Positions 26,670 to 35,558 of a stretch of 64,000 nt of DNA are shown here, piece by piece (position 1 is the stretch's first letter; every line of letters begins with the position of its first letter). The notes under the pieces were generated by a model. The model had not been told where the DNA came from, did no database searches, and saw nothing but the letters and a program-made list of their open reading frames with translations. The translations under genes and the position numbers were made by a program. Location: NCBI GenBank assembly GCA_964605655.1, contig CAZSDK010000008.1:1-64000 (forward strand), written 5' to 3'. Source of the stretch: JAKLIX01 sp964605655. GTDB lineage: Bacteria; Bacteroidota; Bacteroidia; Bacteroidales; CAIXZF01.

Positions 26670-27380
26670 ATGAACCAACTGTCCAGGACGAGCATCATAT
26701 TCTTCTTCTCCATCGCCATGGGGCTGCTGGAAGCCATTGTGGTCATCTATCTCCGTCAGGTTTATTATCCACAGGGTTTCGACTTTCCTTTGGCTGAGAT
26801 GTCGTCGCACATGGCTTCCATAGAGTTGCTCCGGGAAGCAGCGACGTTGGTGATGCTGGCCTCCATTGGCATGTTAGCCGGGAAGACCTGGATGCAGCGT
26901 TTTGCCTGGTTTCTCTTTTCCTTTGCCGTCTGGGACCTGGTCTATTACCTTGGGTTGAAATGGCTCATCGGCTGGCCGTCATCCTTTTTGACCTGGGACA
27001 TTCTCTTTCTCATCCCCGTGGTCTGGGTGGGACCGGTGCTCGCCCCGGTCATCTGCAGCCTCACTATGATTGGTCTTGCTTTCTGTATCCTGCATGCCGA
27101 CCGGGCTGGATTGAAACCCGTGATGAACCGGTGGGAATGGATGTTGATCGGCTTGGGAGCGTTTGTGATCTTTACCAGTTTTATATGGGACTACTCCGCT
27201 CTATTGCTGCATCATCTGCTCACAGAAGGTTCATCGCCCGTGACAGATATGATCCTGCGAAATATCCTGAAGAGTTATGTCCCCACTCATTTTTTATGGG
27301 GTCTGTTTATGGCGGGTGAAGTCCTGATTCTTGCCGGGATCGGGTTTCTGATTAAAAGAAATCAAGGGCGAAAGTTTTGA
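26670..27380 (+). CDS. conserved-looking integral membrane protein, unknown function
   Basis: A 236-residue protein with about six hydrophobic helices (for example SIIFFFSIAMGLLEAIVVIYL, shortened here to its core IIFFFSIAMGLLEAIVVI; SLTMIGLAFCILHA; FLWGLFMAGEVLILAGIGF). Charged loops carry WDLVYYLGLKWLIGWP and FIWDYSALLLHHL, and the Trp, Asp and His at helix ends may line a site. No family is recognised. Its stop codon is 2 bp from the stop of the convergent 27383-29170 gene. Confidence 0.6.
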   Translation: MNQLSRTSIIFFFSIAMGLLEAIVVIYLRQVYYPQGFDFPLAEMSSHMASIELLREAATLVMLASIGMLAGKTWMQRFAWFLFSFAVWDLVYYLGLKWLIGWPSSFLTWDILFLIPVVWVGPVLAPVICSLTMIGLAFCILHADRAGLKPVMNRWEWMLIGLGAFVIFTSFIWDYSALLLHHLLTEGSSPVTDMILRNILKSYVPTHFLWGLFMAGEVLILAGIGFLIKRNQGRKF

Positions 27381-27382
27381 TC

Positions 27383-29170
27383 TTAAGGAAGAAAAGACCC
27401 GTCGGTATCTCCGAAACAGAGTCCTTTGATGGAAACCGTGGTCACGGTGTTGCTTTCAACGGAGATCTGGGGATTTTCAAAATACCAGTTTCCCATAGGA
27501 AAACTGGGGATCATATTAACAAAACGTTTCATGATCAGGAGGGCATCGACGGAGTTGGCGAAAGTGGATCCGTCAACATTAGCCACAACGAGTTTCATGC
27601 CTGTCAGCGTGGTCATCCCCACAAAGTGCTTCATTACCAGGAGGGCATCCAGTGCATTACCCCCACCCCAGGCATGGGAGGAGGCGACCTTGATCTTATA
27701 GTTACCGGGAAGCACCGATGCAAAGGAGAATTCTCCCAGGGCGTTAAGCTCCGTGGAGTCGATCTTCACATCACCCAGGTCGGTAAGGTAGACCTTAGTC
27801 TGATGCATGGGAGTGGACGAGGTGTTGTTGTACTTTACGGTCCCCTCAACGGAACCTGTTTCCGGGTCCAGGCTGGTGATGTGGATGTTGTCCACCACCC
27901 AATAATAAAATGCATTGAAATTCCCTTCGATGACCAGTGCAACATAAGTGTGTTCACAAAGGTTGGTGGAGATGATGGCGGTGTCTTGCACGGGTCCGAT
28001 GGAGCCGTTGCCGGAATGGTACATGAAGGTTGAATTGGTCCAGTGGACAGCGTCGGTGCTGCTCTGTATACTGATCTGCATCCCGGTGTCGGCGTCCTCA
28101 AAATACTGGTTGAAAACCACCCGTATCCCTGCCTGTCCGCTGGCATCTATAGGAGGGGAGATGAACCGGGCTTTCCCTGTCAATGGCTGATAATCAAATT
28201 CCAACTCATTGGGAGTTCCCCCGGCATAGTTGTCCGGCCAGATGTACCAGCCAGAATACACCCCTGAATCCTGCTCTACCCATGCCTCAGGCAGCGTCTC
28301 TGCGTTAAACTGCTCCTGGAAGGGCAGGGTATCTGCTTCACGGGTGGTGAAGGTCCAGATATCACAGTTGAGTGCATACCCAAAGACATTGACGGGTACA
28401 ATTTTCCAGAAGTACTGGGTGCCGGGAAGCAGCCCGTAATGTATATGAAGATTTTGAGCATTGGAAGGTACGGCTTCGAGAATATCATAAAGAAGGGTAT
28501 CGGTCCCTACATAGACCCAGTATTGATATGCCTGGGGAATGGGTGTCCAGGAAAATGTAAGGTTGGTAGGGATGTTCTCGCTTCCATTGGGGGGGTAGAC
28601 CAGGGCAGAACAGTCAGGGGAACCGGTCAGCTGGCTCACGGATACGTCATCGATCATCCAGTTGTTGAACTCGTAGTGATCGCCTATGATCACAAAGGCG
28701 ATGTAAGTGGTGTCTCCCATGTTATGACTGATGGATAAGGCAGTAGTGGTAGCCGGTATGTTGCCGGTGCCCGAATAATGCACCCAGTTCTCGTCGGTCC
28801 AGTTTTCCCCGTCGGCACTGGACTGTATCTTAAATGCCACCCCGTAATTGTAGTCGTTAAGCTTTTGTCTGAAGGACAGTAAGATTCCCATAACACTGTC
28901 TGTTTCGATGGGAGGCATCACGAGTCGGGTAACTCCGTACTCATACGTCCAGTCGATCTTCATCTCATAAGGCTGTCCTCCGGCTTGTGAGGAGTTTGAA
29001 GTAAACCAGTGCCCGTCAGTCACTTCCCCTTCGACCTGCTGGGTCCATCCGGAGGGGATCCCTTCAGAACTAAATGACTGATTGTAAGGTAAATCAATTC
29101 CAGAGACGGTGGAAACACACAGACCAATAAGAATGGGAAGGGATATCAATCTTAATATCTTCAGATTCAT
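27383..29170 (-). CDS. secreted adhesin-like protein ending in a dockerin-like duplicated motif
   Basis: A 595-residue protein; the ATG at 29170 gives the signal peptide (ending VSGID), better than the longer frame from 29212. Two jelly-roll domains of the cleaved-adhesin type (about 20-180 and 280-430, each with W-F/Y and SSADG/SSTDAVHWT features) flank a fibronectin-like segment. A CarboxypepD-like strand domain follows (SVEGTVKYNN). Near the end are two dockerin-like helices, NALDALLVMKHFVGM and NSVDALLIMKRFVNM, the second preceded by ANVDGSTFANSVD. The chain then stops after GDTDGSFLP. Unlike its neighbours it has no T9SS sorting domain. Confidence 0.75.
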   Translation of the reverse strand: MNLKILRLISLPILIGLCVSTVSGIDLPYNQSFSSEGIPSGWTQQVEGEVTDGHWFTSNSSQAGGQPYEMKIDWTYEYGVTRLVMPPIETDSVMGILLSFRQKLNDYNYGVAFKIQSSADGENWTDENWVHYSGTGNIPATTTALSISHNMGDTTYIAFVIIGDHYEFNNWMIDDVSVSQLTGSPDCSALVYPPNGSENIPTNLTFSWTPIPQAYQYWVYVGTDTLLYDILEAVPSNAQNLHIHYGLLPGTQYFWKIVPVNVFGYALNCDIWTFTTREADTLPFQEQFNAETLPEAWVEQDSGVYSGWYIWPDNYAGGTPNELEFDYQPLTGKARFISPPIDASGQAGIRVVFNQYFEDADTGMQISIQSSTDAVHWTNSTFMYHSGNGSIGPVQDTAIISTNLCEHTYVALVIEGNFNAFYYWVVDNIHITSLDPETGSVEGTVKYNNTSSTPMHQTKVYLTDLGDVKIDSTELNALGEFSFASVLPGNYKIKVASSHAWGGGNALDALLVMKHFVGMTTLTGMKLVVANVDGSTFANSVDALLIMKRFVNMIPSFPMGNWYFENPQISVESNTVTTVSIKGLCFGDTDGSFLP

Positions 29171-29246
29171 TGCTTTCCTGTTGGATTCTGGAATTAGAGT
29201 TACAATACTCATATAGACCGTGGAAAGTTACATAAGGGTAGATGAG

Positions 29247-30278
29247 CTAGTTTTTAACAATCTTGACTGCCTGTCCTGAGCAGGTGACCAGGAAGTAGAC
29301 ACCGGGGTCAAGGTCAGGGAAAGAAAAGGTAGGGTGTTCCGGCCCTAAATGATAGGTTTTCACTTTTCTACCGGTCATGTTAAAAAGCTCAGCGGTCGTC
29401 TCCCTTGTCAGGCCAAGGATGGTGCATTCACAAGACGATGGATTGGGAAACGCGGTCAGGGAATTGGATGAGTTGCAATCCGCTTCCCTGAGCCATTGGT
29501 CTCCATAAACAGTGAGGGTGCCGTCGGTATCGGTCTGTGAGAGTCTGTAATAATGGATCCCGTCTCCCGGGGGATGGACGGAATAATGGTAGGTAACAGG
29601 TCCCAATGCATGGAGGATTCCCGGAACCACCGCCACCTTTTCCCAGGTGATCAGGTCCCGGCTTCTTTCAATGGTGAAGTGATCGTTGTTTTCCTCATTC
29701 TCCGTCATCCAGGTAAGTTCCACCGCGTCCATGTTACATTCAGCTTTGAAACTCACCAGCTCGATGCCTAAAGGACCTGTGCTCAGGTAACAGTCCTTAT
29801 GCAGAGTTACCCCCACACCCAGCGGTGGAGGTCCTTTCCAAAGGTTGTGCCAGCAAATGGTACCGCCAATCAGTTCCACCTCCCCTCCTGACTGTGTGAC
29901 CTTATTATCGACAAAGGCATAACCACTGTAATAAATTTGAAGCAAGCCATTGTTTTCAAGCCATAAATTGTTATGTACATCTATGTAGCCCCATACCACG
30001 GCATGCCCGCCGTCGATACGAAACTGGTTCGGTGTATACAGTGAGGCACCGTAATGAACATATAGGAAACCCCGAAGCCGGTATTGTCCGCTAAGAGGTA
30101 TAAACATATCGTGATAGACAATGACGGTATCGTTGGGATTGTCCATTTGGGGTACCACTCCCGTCGACCAATGGGTCGGATCCTGGAAATCTCCGTCGGC
30201 AATTGAAACATGAATGATCCCCCTGGTCAATAAAGGAAACATGAAAATGAATCCAAGTAGAAGTAATTTTTTATTCAT
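29247..30278 (-). CDS. secreted T9SS cargo protein of unknown function
   Basis: A 343-residue protein read from ATG 30278 (the frame can be extended one codon to a TTG). Signal peptide about 1-20. The N-terminal half looks like a beta-helix or G8-type repeat region (DPTHWSTGVVP, DTVIVYHDMFIP, LRGFLYVHYGAS, VVWGYIDVHNNLWLENNG). A fibronectin-III-like segment follows (about 165-260, VELTWMTENEENNDHFTIER), and the protein ends in a T9SS sorting domain (TAFPNPSSCECTIL). Its gene precedes the dockerin-like gene on the same strand with a 76 bp gap. A binding or structural role is likely; no catalytic motif was seen. Confidence 0.68.
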   Translation of the reverse strand: MNKKLLLLGFIFMFPLLTRGIIHVSIADGDFQDPTHWSTGVVPQMDNPNDTVIVYHDMFIPLSGQYRLRGFLYVHYGASLYTPNQFRIDGGHAVVWGYIDVHNNLWLENNGLLQIYYSGYAFVDNKVTQSGGEVELIGGTICWHNLWKGPPPLGVGVTLHKDCYLSTGPLGIELVSFKAECNMDAVELTWMTENEENNDHFTIERSRDLITWEKVAVVPGILHALGPVTYHYSVHPPGDGIHYYRLSQTDTDGTLTVYGDQWLREADCNSSNSLTAFPNPSSCECTILGLTRETTAELFNMTGRKVKTYHLGPEHPTFSFPDLDPGVYFLVTCSGQAVKIVKN

Positions 30279-30414
30279 CAAGGACCGGATTTTTCCAAAT
30301 TTGGTTCTAAAAGTAATAATATTAACTCCTTATGTCAATAGGATGACCATTTTTTCCAGATTTTGGAAAAAATGGTGAAAATGAGGACAATGGAACGGGT
30401 ATCGGCGATTACTC

Positions 30415-31650
30415 CTAATCCGGTACCACCACAGGGAAGTCGTAGTTAAACTCGGGAAAAGTGGGTTTCACCAGGATATGCGAAAGGAAGTCTTTGTAGG
30501 CCTCGGTAAAAGTATAGGTATTGATATCAAAATACGATTCCGGCAGGGGTTTGTTGCCGACATCGCCCATATCAATGGAGGTGGTGTTAAACTCTTCCAG
30601 TTCCACGTAGGAGGTGATCTTTTCCATGACAGGCATCTGTCCGAAATGTTCCCTCAGGAGAAGGTCCACCACCTTGTCGGCCAGGGTCATGGTCAGTCGG
30701 CGGTCATATTCGCTGCATTCTCCGGAACGGGGATAGTAACCGGTAATCTGGGCACGGGCATCGATTTTCAGCCTCTGCGAGATTTCGGAAGCAATAAGCC
30801 CGCTGATCCCGCCAAAGCGGGGATGCCCGTATTCGTCCAGCTCGGAGGAAGCATAGACCACGTCCAGTTTTCCTGTTTTTTCATCATACCAGCGAACGCC
30901 TTCCGACACAGGAATGACCAGCGATTTTTTCGGAGAGTCTAGATAAGCTTCTTTGACCAGTTCAAAGAAAAAGTCTTTCCTTTCTTTGGTCATTTCGATC
31001 TCCGGCACCAGCGACAAACCTGCCCCGCCAAAGATCGCCGTACCGGTGAGCCAGCCGGCATCTCTTCCCATCACTTCGAGCACCATGATCCTTGAATGGG
31101 ATTCCGCGGTAGTCTTTAACCGGGCCGCAAATTCCATGATGGCTTTGGCGGCGGAAGGAAATCCGGGACAAAGCACTGCTTCTATTTTCTTTCCCTGGTA
31201 ATGATGCATCGACCTGGTCCTGAGATCGTTGTCAATGGTTTTCGGGAATCCTATCACCGGGATGCCGTGTGTCTCATACAAGCGTTTGGCGGCACCATTC
31301 GTGTCGTCGCCACCAATGCTCACCAGGACATCAATATGATATCTTTCCAGGTTTCTCAACACCTGCGGGACCCTGTCCTCAGGGCTCATTTTGGATGGAA
31401 AGGGATTGGTCCTGCTTGACCGGAGGGCAGTGCCTCCATAAAGCCCGTCATAGGCTTGGTGGGTCAGGTCGAGAATGTCTCCGTCACCCAGAAGGCCCTT
31501 CCAGCCCTTCCGGATGCCATACACCTTAAAACCAAGCATGGAGGCCCGGTTCCTGATCGATTCAATGCTTGAGTTTAAAGCTGAAGTGTCACCGCCTCCG
31601 GTCAGTATGGCCAGGGTCTTTCCCTTAAATAGCTTGGAAGAGAGTTTCAT
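30415..31650 (-). CDS. 6-phosphofructokinase with pyrophosphate-type active-site motifs
   Basis: A 411-residue PFK-family enzyme that phosphorylates fructose 6-phosphate. In ATP-dependent PfkA the phosphate-donor loop reads GGDGS and the catalytic loop PGTIDND. Here they read GGDD (113-116, IGGDDTNG) and PKTIDND (136-142). Asp and Lys at these two places are the classic marks of pyrophosphate-dependent PFK. The N-terminal donor site is GGGDTSALN (18-26), and VMGRDAGWL (substrate/hinge) and YYPRSGECS follow. The enzyme is therefore most likely PPi-linked and reversible. Length is between the short ATP type and the long plant PPi type. A minus-strand -7 element lies at 31708-31715. Confidence 0.88.
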   Translation of the reverse strand: MKLSSKLFKGKTLAILTGGGDTSALNSSIESIRNRASMLGFKVYGIRKGWKGLLGDGDILDLTHQAYDGLYGGTALRSSRTNPFPSKMSPEDRVPQVLRNLERYHIDVLVSIGGDDTNGAAKRLYETHGIPVIGFPKTIDNDLRTRSMHHYQGKKIEAVLCPGFPSAAKAIMEFAARLKTTAESHSRIMVLEVMGRDAGWLTGTAIFGGAGLSLVPEIEMTKERKDFFFELVKEAYLDSPKKSLVIPVSEGVRWYDEKTGKLDVVYASSELDEYGHPRFGGISGLIASEISQRLKIDARAQITGYYPRSGECSEYDRRLTMTLADKVVDLLLREHFGQMPVMEKITSYVELEEFNTTSIDMGDVGNKPLPESYFDINTYTFTEAYKDFLSHILVKPTFPEFNYDFPVVVPD

Positions 31651-31707
31651 AATATGATACTTTGAAAAAAATCGCCGGCATACTCCGACCGGCTTGTATT
31701 ACATCGC

Positions 31708-31715
31708 CAAACCTA
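31708..31715 (-). promoter_or_regulatory. possible -7 element for the phosphofructokinase gene
   Basis: Minus-strand TAGGTTTG fits TAnnTTTG, 57 bp before the ATG at 31650. Confidence 0.35.
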
Positions 31716-31843
31716 CATGAAATTCATGAAACCCGCAATACTTTGAAGGAGTCAGCTGTTATTTTTTATACTAAGAGGCACTTCCTACCGTTTTCTGCTT
31801 TTCATTACCTTCGCACATGCGTTTTCCCTTACCAGCCCGATTG

Positions 31844-32914
31844 ATGATCAAATCCCTTCCTATACGAAAGGTAAGCGTTATCTTACTGATTATCTTTCAA
31901 TTATCAATTATTAATTATCAATTTGTTGAAGCTCAGCCTGGCGGAAACGGTACCTATCAGTTTCTGAATCTGACGAATTCCGCGAGAATCGCAGCCATGG
32001 GGGGCAGTATGCTTGCCATTAAAGACCAGGACGTATCCCTTGCCATGGCCAACCCGTCTCTTATCGGCGTGGGCATTGACAAAAGAATGGCTTTCAGTTT
32101 TGTGGATTATTATTCCGACGTGAACTACGGTTTTGCTTTCCTTTCGGGGACCATTCCCCAGATTGGGAGTTATGTGTCTGGTATTCAGTTTATCGACTAT
32201 GGGAAGTTCAAGAGAGCAGATGCCACGGGTGAGGTCACGGGTGAGTTCCAGGCAGGGGAATATGCCTTGCAAATGGGTTGGGGCAGGGACTTGGACTCCA
32301 ATTTCTCGATAGGGGCTTTTGTGAAGTTTGTCCATTCCAATTTTGACGGGGACATTTCCTATGGTATCGGCACGGATGTTGCCGGAAGTTACAACAATCC
32401 CGGCAGGGACCTGACGGTCTCCCTGGTGGCCAGGAACATGGGCAGGCAAATGAAGACATACCGCTCCGGGGTTACCGAGCCTTTCCCTTTCCGTATGGAC
32501 CTGGGAGTCTCCAAAAAACTGAAACACCTGCCTTTCCGGTATTCGGTCATCTATACCCGTCTCGATCGCTATGATCTTTCCTTCGATGACCCGACAGTCG
32601 CAAAAGTGGACCCTCTCACCAACGAACCCATAAAAGAGGATAAAGTCGGTGACTTTTTCGATAACCTCGGCCGGCATTTTATTGTCGGCGGGGAATTCAT
32701 TCCCACAAAAAGCCTGAGCCTCAGGGTGGGTTATAATTACCAGCGCCGCCAGGAGCTGGGTGTCGATACAAAAATGTCGACAGTAGGGTTTTCCTGGGGT
32801 TTTGGGATCAGGGTGAAATACTTTCAGTTCAATTATGCCAGGTCCACCTATCACCTGGCCGGATCGCCAAACTATGTCACCATGGTGGTGAATCTGTCAG
32901 ATGTAATCCATTGA
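31844..32914 (+). CDS. porQ: type IX secretion system protein PorQ-like
   Basis: A 356-residue outer-membrane protein of the PorV/PorP fold group. The segment just after the signal peptide, GGNGTYQFLNLTNSARIAAMGG, is the PorQ-type start (given here only as GGNGTYQFLNL and NSARIAAMGG). A barrel of alternating strands follows (YGFAFLSGTIPQIGSYVSG, FSIGAFVKFVHSNFDGD, HFIVGGEFIPTKSLSLRVGY). In T9SS, PorQ with PorU, PorV and PorZ forms the surface complex that cleaves cargo domains and attaches them. ATG 31844 is chosen over 31817, which is only 3 bp from a near-consensus -7 (TACCTTCG, 31806-31813). The signal-peptide coding region contains an ATTATCAATT-type repeat. recF follows after 18 bp. Confidence 0.85.
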   Translation: MIKSLPIRKVSVILLIIFQLSIINYQFVEAQPGGNGTYQFLNLTNSARIAAMGGSMLAIKDQDVSLAMANPSLIGVGIDKRMAFSFVDYYSDVNYGFAFLSGTIPQIGSYVSGIQFIDYGKFKRADATGEVTGEFQAGEYALQMGWGRDLDSNFSIGAFVKFVHSNFDGDISYGIGTDVAGSYNNPGRDLTVSLVARNMGRQMKTYRSGVTEPFPFRMDLGVSKKLKHLPFRYSVIYTRLDRYDLSFDDPTVAKVDPLTNEPIKEDKVGDFFDNLGRHFIVGGEFIPTKSLSLRVGYNYQRRQELGVDTKMSTVGFSWGFGIRVKYFQFNYARSTYHLAGSPNYVTMVVNLSDVIH

Positions 32915-32932
32915 GATTTTAGAAGTCAGATC

Positions 32933-34039
32933 ATGTACCTGCAAAAGCTGAGTCTGTCAAACTTCAAGAATTATCCATCTGCAGACCTCGAATTTTCGGA
33001 GAAGATCAACTGTTTTGTAGGCTGTAATGGCGTGGGGAAGACCAACCTCCTCGACGCGATCTATTACCTTTCGTTCTGTAAAAGCTATTTCAATCCTCAG
33101 GACATGCAGAACATCAGGCATGAAGAGGATTTTTTCGCCATCCACGGACACTATCAGAAGAACGGGGATAAAACGGATGTCGTCTCCTGTATTCAGAAAA
33201 GGAATCAGCGCAAGGTGGTCAGGTTGAACAAAAAGGAATATGAACGCCTGGCCGACCACATCGGTCTGTTTCCCCTGGTCATGGTATCACCGGCCGATGC
33301 TGACCTGATCAACCTGGGCAGCGATGAAAGAAGGAAATACCTCGACGGGGTCATCTCCCAGTTTGACTCTGTCTATCTTGATAACCTGTTGAATTATAAC
33401 AAGGTCCTTCAACAAAGAAACGCCCTGCTGAAACAGATGGCAGAATCCCACTTCCGTCCTGAATCGCTGGAGCTCTGGAACCGGCAGATGATTGATCCTG
33501 CACAGGAGATCTTTGAAAGAAGAGCCCATTTCCTGCTCGACTTTATCCCCATGTTCCAACAGTATTTTGAAGTTCTGAGTGAAGGAAAGGAAAGAGTTGA
33601 TATTCAATATGATTCCAGGTTGAAGGAAAAGGACCTTGCCCACCTGCTGGCTGAATCGGTGAACCGGGACCTGGCACTGAGGTATACCACGGCAGGCATT
33701 CATAAAGACGACCTGTTGTTCAGCATCTCGGGTTACCCGGTGAAGAAATTCGGATCCCAGGGCCAGCAAAAGTCCTTCCTGATTGCCCTCAAACTGGCTC
33801 AGTTCGAGTTCACCAAAAATATCAAAGGGTTTAAACCCATCCTCCTGTTTGATGATGTGTTTGACAAGCTGGACGAAAAGCGGGTGAACCAGTTGATCCA
33901 TCTGGTGGGAGAAGACAGCTTCGGGCAGGTCTTTATCACCGATACCCATGCCGATCGTATTTATCAGATATTCAACCAGGTGAATATTGATCACCGGATT
34001 TTCACCATTGAAGACGGGGTCGCTTCCCCGGCCAGATGA
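32933..34039 (+). CDS. recF: DNA replication/repair protein RecF
   Basis: A 368-residue SMC-like ATPase that loads RecA at gapped DNA. Start LQKLSLSNFKNYPSADLEF is typical; Walker A is GCNGVGKTNLLDAIYYLSF (about 30-48), the signature region KFGSQGQQKSFLIALKLAQ (about 264-282) and Walker B ILLFDDVFDKLDEKRV (about 303-318). Its last 4 bases overlap the start of a DUF721 gene. This recF-DUF721 coupling is common and links repair with replication-helicase loading. It probably shares a transcript with porQ upstream. Confidence 0.96.
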   Translation: MYLQKLSLSNFKNYPSADLEFSEKINCFVGCNGVGKTNLLDAIYYLSFCKSYFNPQDMQNIRHEEDFFAIHGHYQKNGDKTDVVSCIQKRNQRKVVRLNKKEYERLADHIGLFPLVMVSPADADLINLGSDERRKYLDGVISQFDSVYLDNLLNYNKVLQQRNALLKQMAESHFRPESLELWNRQMIDPAQEIFERRAHFLLDFIPMFQQYFEVLSEGKERVDIQYDSRLKEKDLAHLLAESVNRDLALRYTTAGIHKDDLLFSISGYPVKKFGSQGQQKSFLIALKLAQFEFTKNIKGFKPILLFDDVFDKLDEKRVNQLIHLVGEDSFGQVFITDTHADRIYQIFNQVNIDHRIFTIEDGVASPAR

Positions 34040-34326
34040 GCAGATCGAATGAGATACCGCTCAGGGAAGCCATACGGCAGCTTCTTGAAAAGTACCGGCT
34101 TTCATCACATCTTAATGAGGTCAGGCTGATCGACGCCTGGGAAGAAGTAGTGGGCCCGGTCATCTCAAAACATACCAAAAACCTGAGGATCAAGAATAAG
34201 ATATTATACGTGGAGGTAGACTCAGCTGCCCTGGGCCATGAATTGATGTACGAAAGGACTGCGCTGCAACAGAAGCTTAATGCCATGGTCGGGGATACTG
34301 TCATCGAGGATATTGTAATCCGTTAA
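34036..34326 (+). CDS. DUF721 / DciA-like protein
   Basis: A 96-residue protein of the DUF721 family. It has the usual features: an N-terminal helix (PLREAIRQLLEKYRLS), the IDAWEEVVGPVISKHT motif (about 32-47) and the strand-helix LYVEVDSAALGHELM, ending with a short VIEDIVIR strand. In many bacteria DciA replaces DnaC as loader of the replicative helicase; that role is by family only. The start overlaps the recF stop (ATGA). Confidence 0.85.
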   Translation: MSRSNEIPLREAIRQLLEKYRLSSHLNEVRLIDAWEEVVGPVISKHTKNLRIKNKILYVEVDSAALGHELMYERTALQQKLNAMVGDTVIEDIVIR

Positions 34327-34446
34327 CCCCGGAGAAGGGGATCAGTACAAGCTTCCATCATTATTCACGGTCTGCATTGCCCGGTTCTTTATAAAATATT
34401 TATGCCCGGGACCTTCTTTTTTACAATTTACCCTTATTTGCAGCTG

Positions 34447-34454
34447 TAATTTTG
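34447..34454 (+). promoter_or_regulatory. Bacteroidota -7 element for the kinase-regulator-Kup unit
   Basis: TAATTTTG fits TAnnTTTG, 21 bp before the ATG at 34476. Confidence 0.5.
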
Positions 34455-34475
34455 CAGCACCAATAGTTGCAGTGA

Positions 34476-35558
34476 ATGAACTACCTGTATCTTTCCAGAT
34501 GGAGTATCAGAAAACAGCTTGTGATCAGCCTGGGGCTCATTATTGTTGTATCGTTTGTAAGCTGGTTTTTTTCGAGCTACATTGATCACAGGGTGGTGGC
34601 TCTGCTTCTGCTGGTCTCTGTCTCCATCATCGCCATGTTATGCGATATCGTTCCGGTTTTGGCTGCTGCCATCATGAGCGCCCTGATACTGAACCTGTTT
34701 TTTATCCCTCCTCACTTTTCTCTTCACATTGATTCAGCAGAAGATATTCTGATGTTCCTGATGTACTTTTTCATTGCCATGATCAACGGGGTGCTTACCC
34801 ATCAGATCAGGCAGGTCGAGAAAATCGCCAGGGACAAAGAAGAAAAGGCGAATACGGTTAAACTGTATAACACCCTCCTGAATTCACTTTCCCATGAGCT
34901 CAGGACACCTATTACGACCATCCTTGGTGCTACTGATAACCTGATCCTGGAGAGGAGCAAGCTCACGGAGGCCAACCAGATCAGCCTGCTCGATGAGATT
35001 TCGGATGCCTCCATGAGGCTCAACCAACAGGTAGAAAACCTTCTGAATATGTCGAGGCTCGAGTCGGGCTTCGTCCGGCTGAACCTGGACTGGTGCGATC
35101 TCACCGAGCTGGTTTACAGGGTCCTGGATCGTTTGAAACCCAATTTGCAACAGCACAGGGTCATCGTCGACATGGAGGACGGGCTGCCCCTGTTTCGTCT
35201 GGATAGTGGATTGATTGAACAGGTAGTCTATAACCTCGCCTGTAATGCGGCGGTCTATACTCCACCCGGGTCCACCCTCATCATTAAGGCCAGCATTGAC
35301 AGGGATCTTTGCACCATCATCGTTGAGGATAACGGCAATGGTTTTCCGGAGGATGAGATCGCTAAAGTCTTTGACAAATTTTACCGGCTTCAACATTCCA
35401 AACCGGGAGGAACGGGTTTGGGATTGTCAATCGTAAGGGGGTTCGTAGAAGCTCATTCCGGACAGGTGACCCTTGAAAACAGGTACCCTGTGGGAGCCCG
35501 GTTTATCATTCAGATTCCTGCTGAAACGTCTTTCTTAAATAGCCTGAACAATGAATAG
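34476..35558 (+). CDS. short KdpD-like sensor histidine kinase
   Basis: A 360-residue kinase that matches only the C-terminal half of KdpD. A block of four membrane helices of the DUF4118 type (about 14-108, including LLLVSVSIIAMLCDIVPVL and LILNLFFIPPHFSL) is followed by a dimerisation domain with the phospho-accepting His140 in SLSHELRTPITTILG. The ATPase domain has NLACNAAVYTPPG, VEDNGNGFPEDEI, FYRLQHSKPGGTGLGLSIV. The long N-terminal KdpD and universal-stress domains of classical KdpD are missing. The response regulator overlaps by 8 bp and a Kup K+ transporter follows, so the signal is probably potassium or turgor. Confidence 0.9.
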   Translation: MNYLYLSRWSIRKQLVISLGLIIVVSFVSWFFSSYIDHRVVALLLLVSVSIIAMLCDIVPVLAAAIMSALILNLFFIPPHFSLHIDSAEDILMFLMYFFIAMINGVLTHQIRQVEKIARDKEEKANTVKLYNTLLNSLSHELRTPITTILGATDNLILERSKLTEANQISLLDEISDASMRLNQQVENLLNMSRLESGFVRLNLDWCDLTELVYRVLDRLKPNLQQHRVIVDMEDGLPLFRLDSGLIEQVVYNLACNAAVYTPPGSTLIIKASIDRDLCTIIVEDNGNGFPEDEIAKVFDKFYRLQHSKPGGTGLGLSIVRGFVEAHSGQVTLENRYPVGARFIIQIPAETSFLNSLNNE

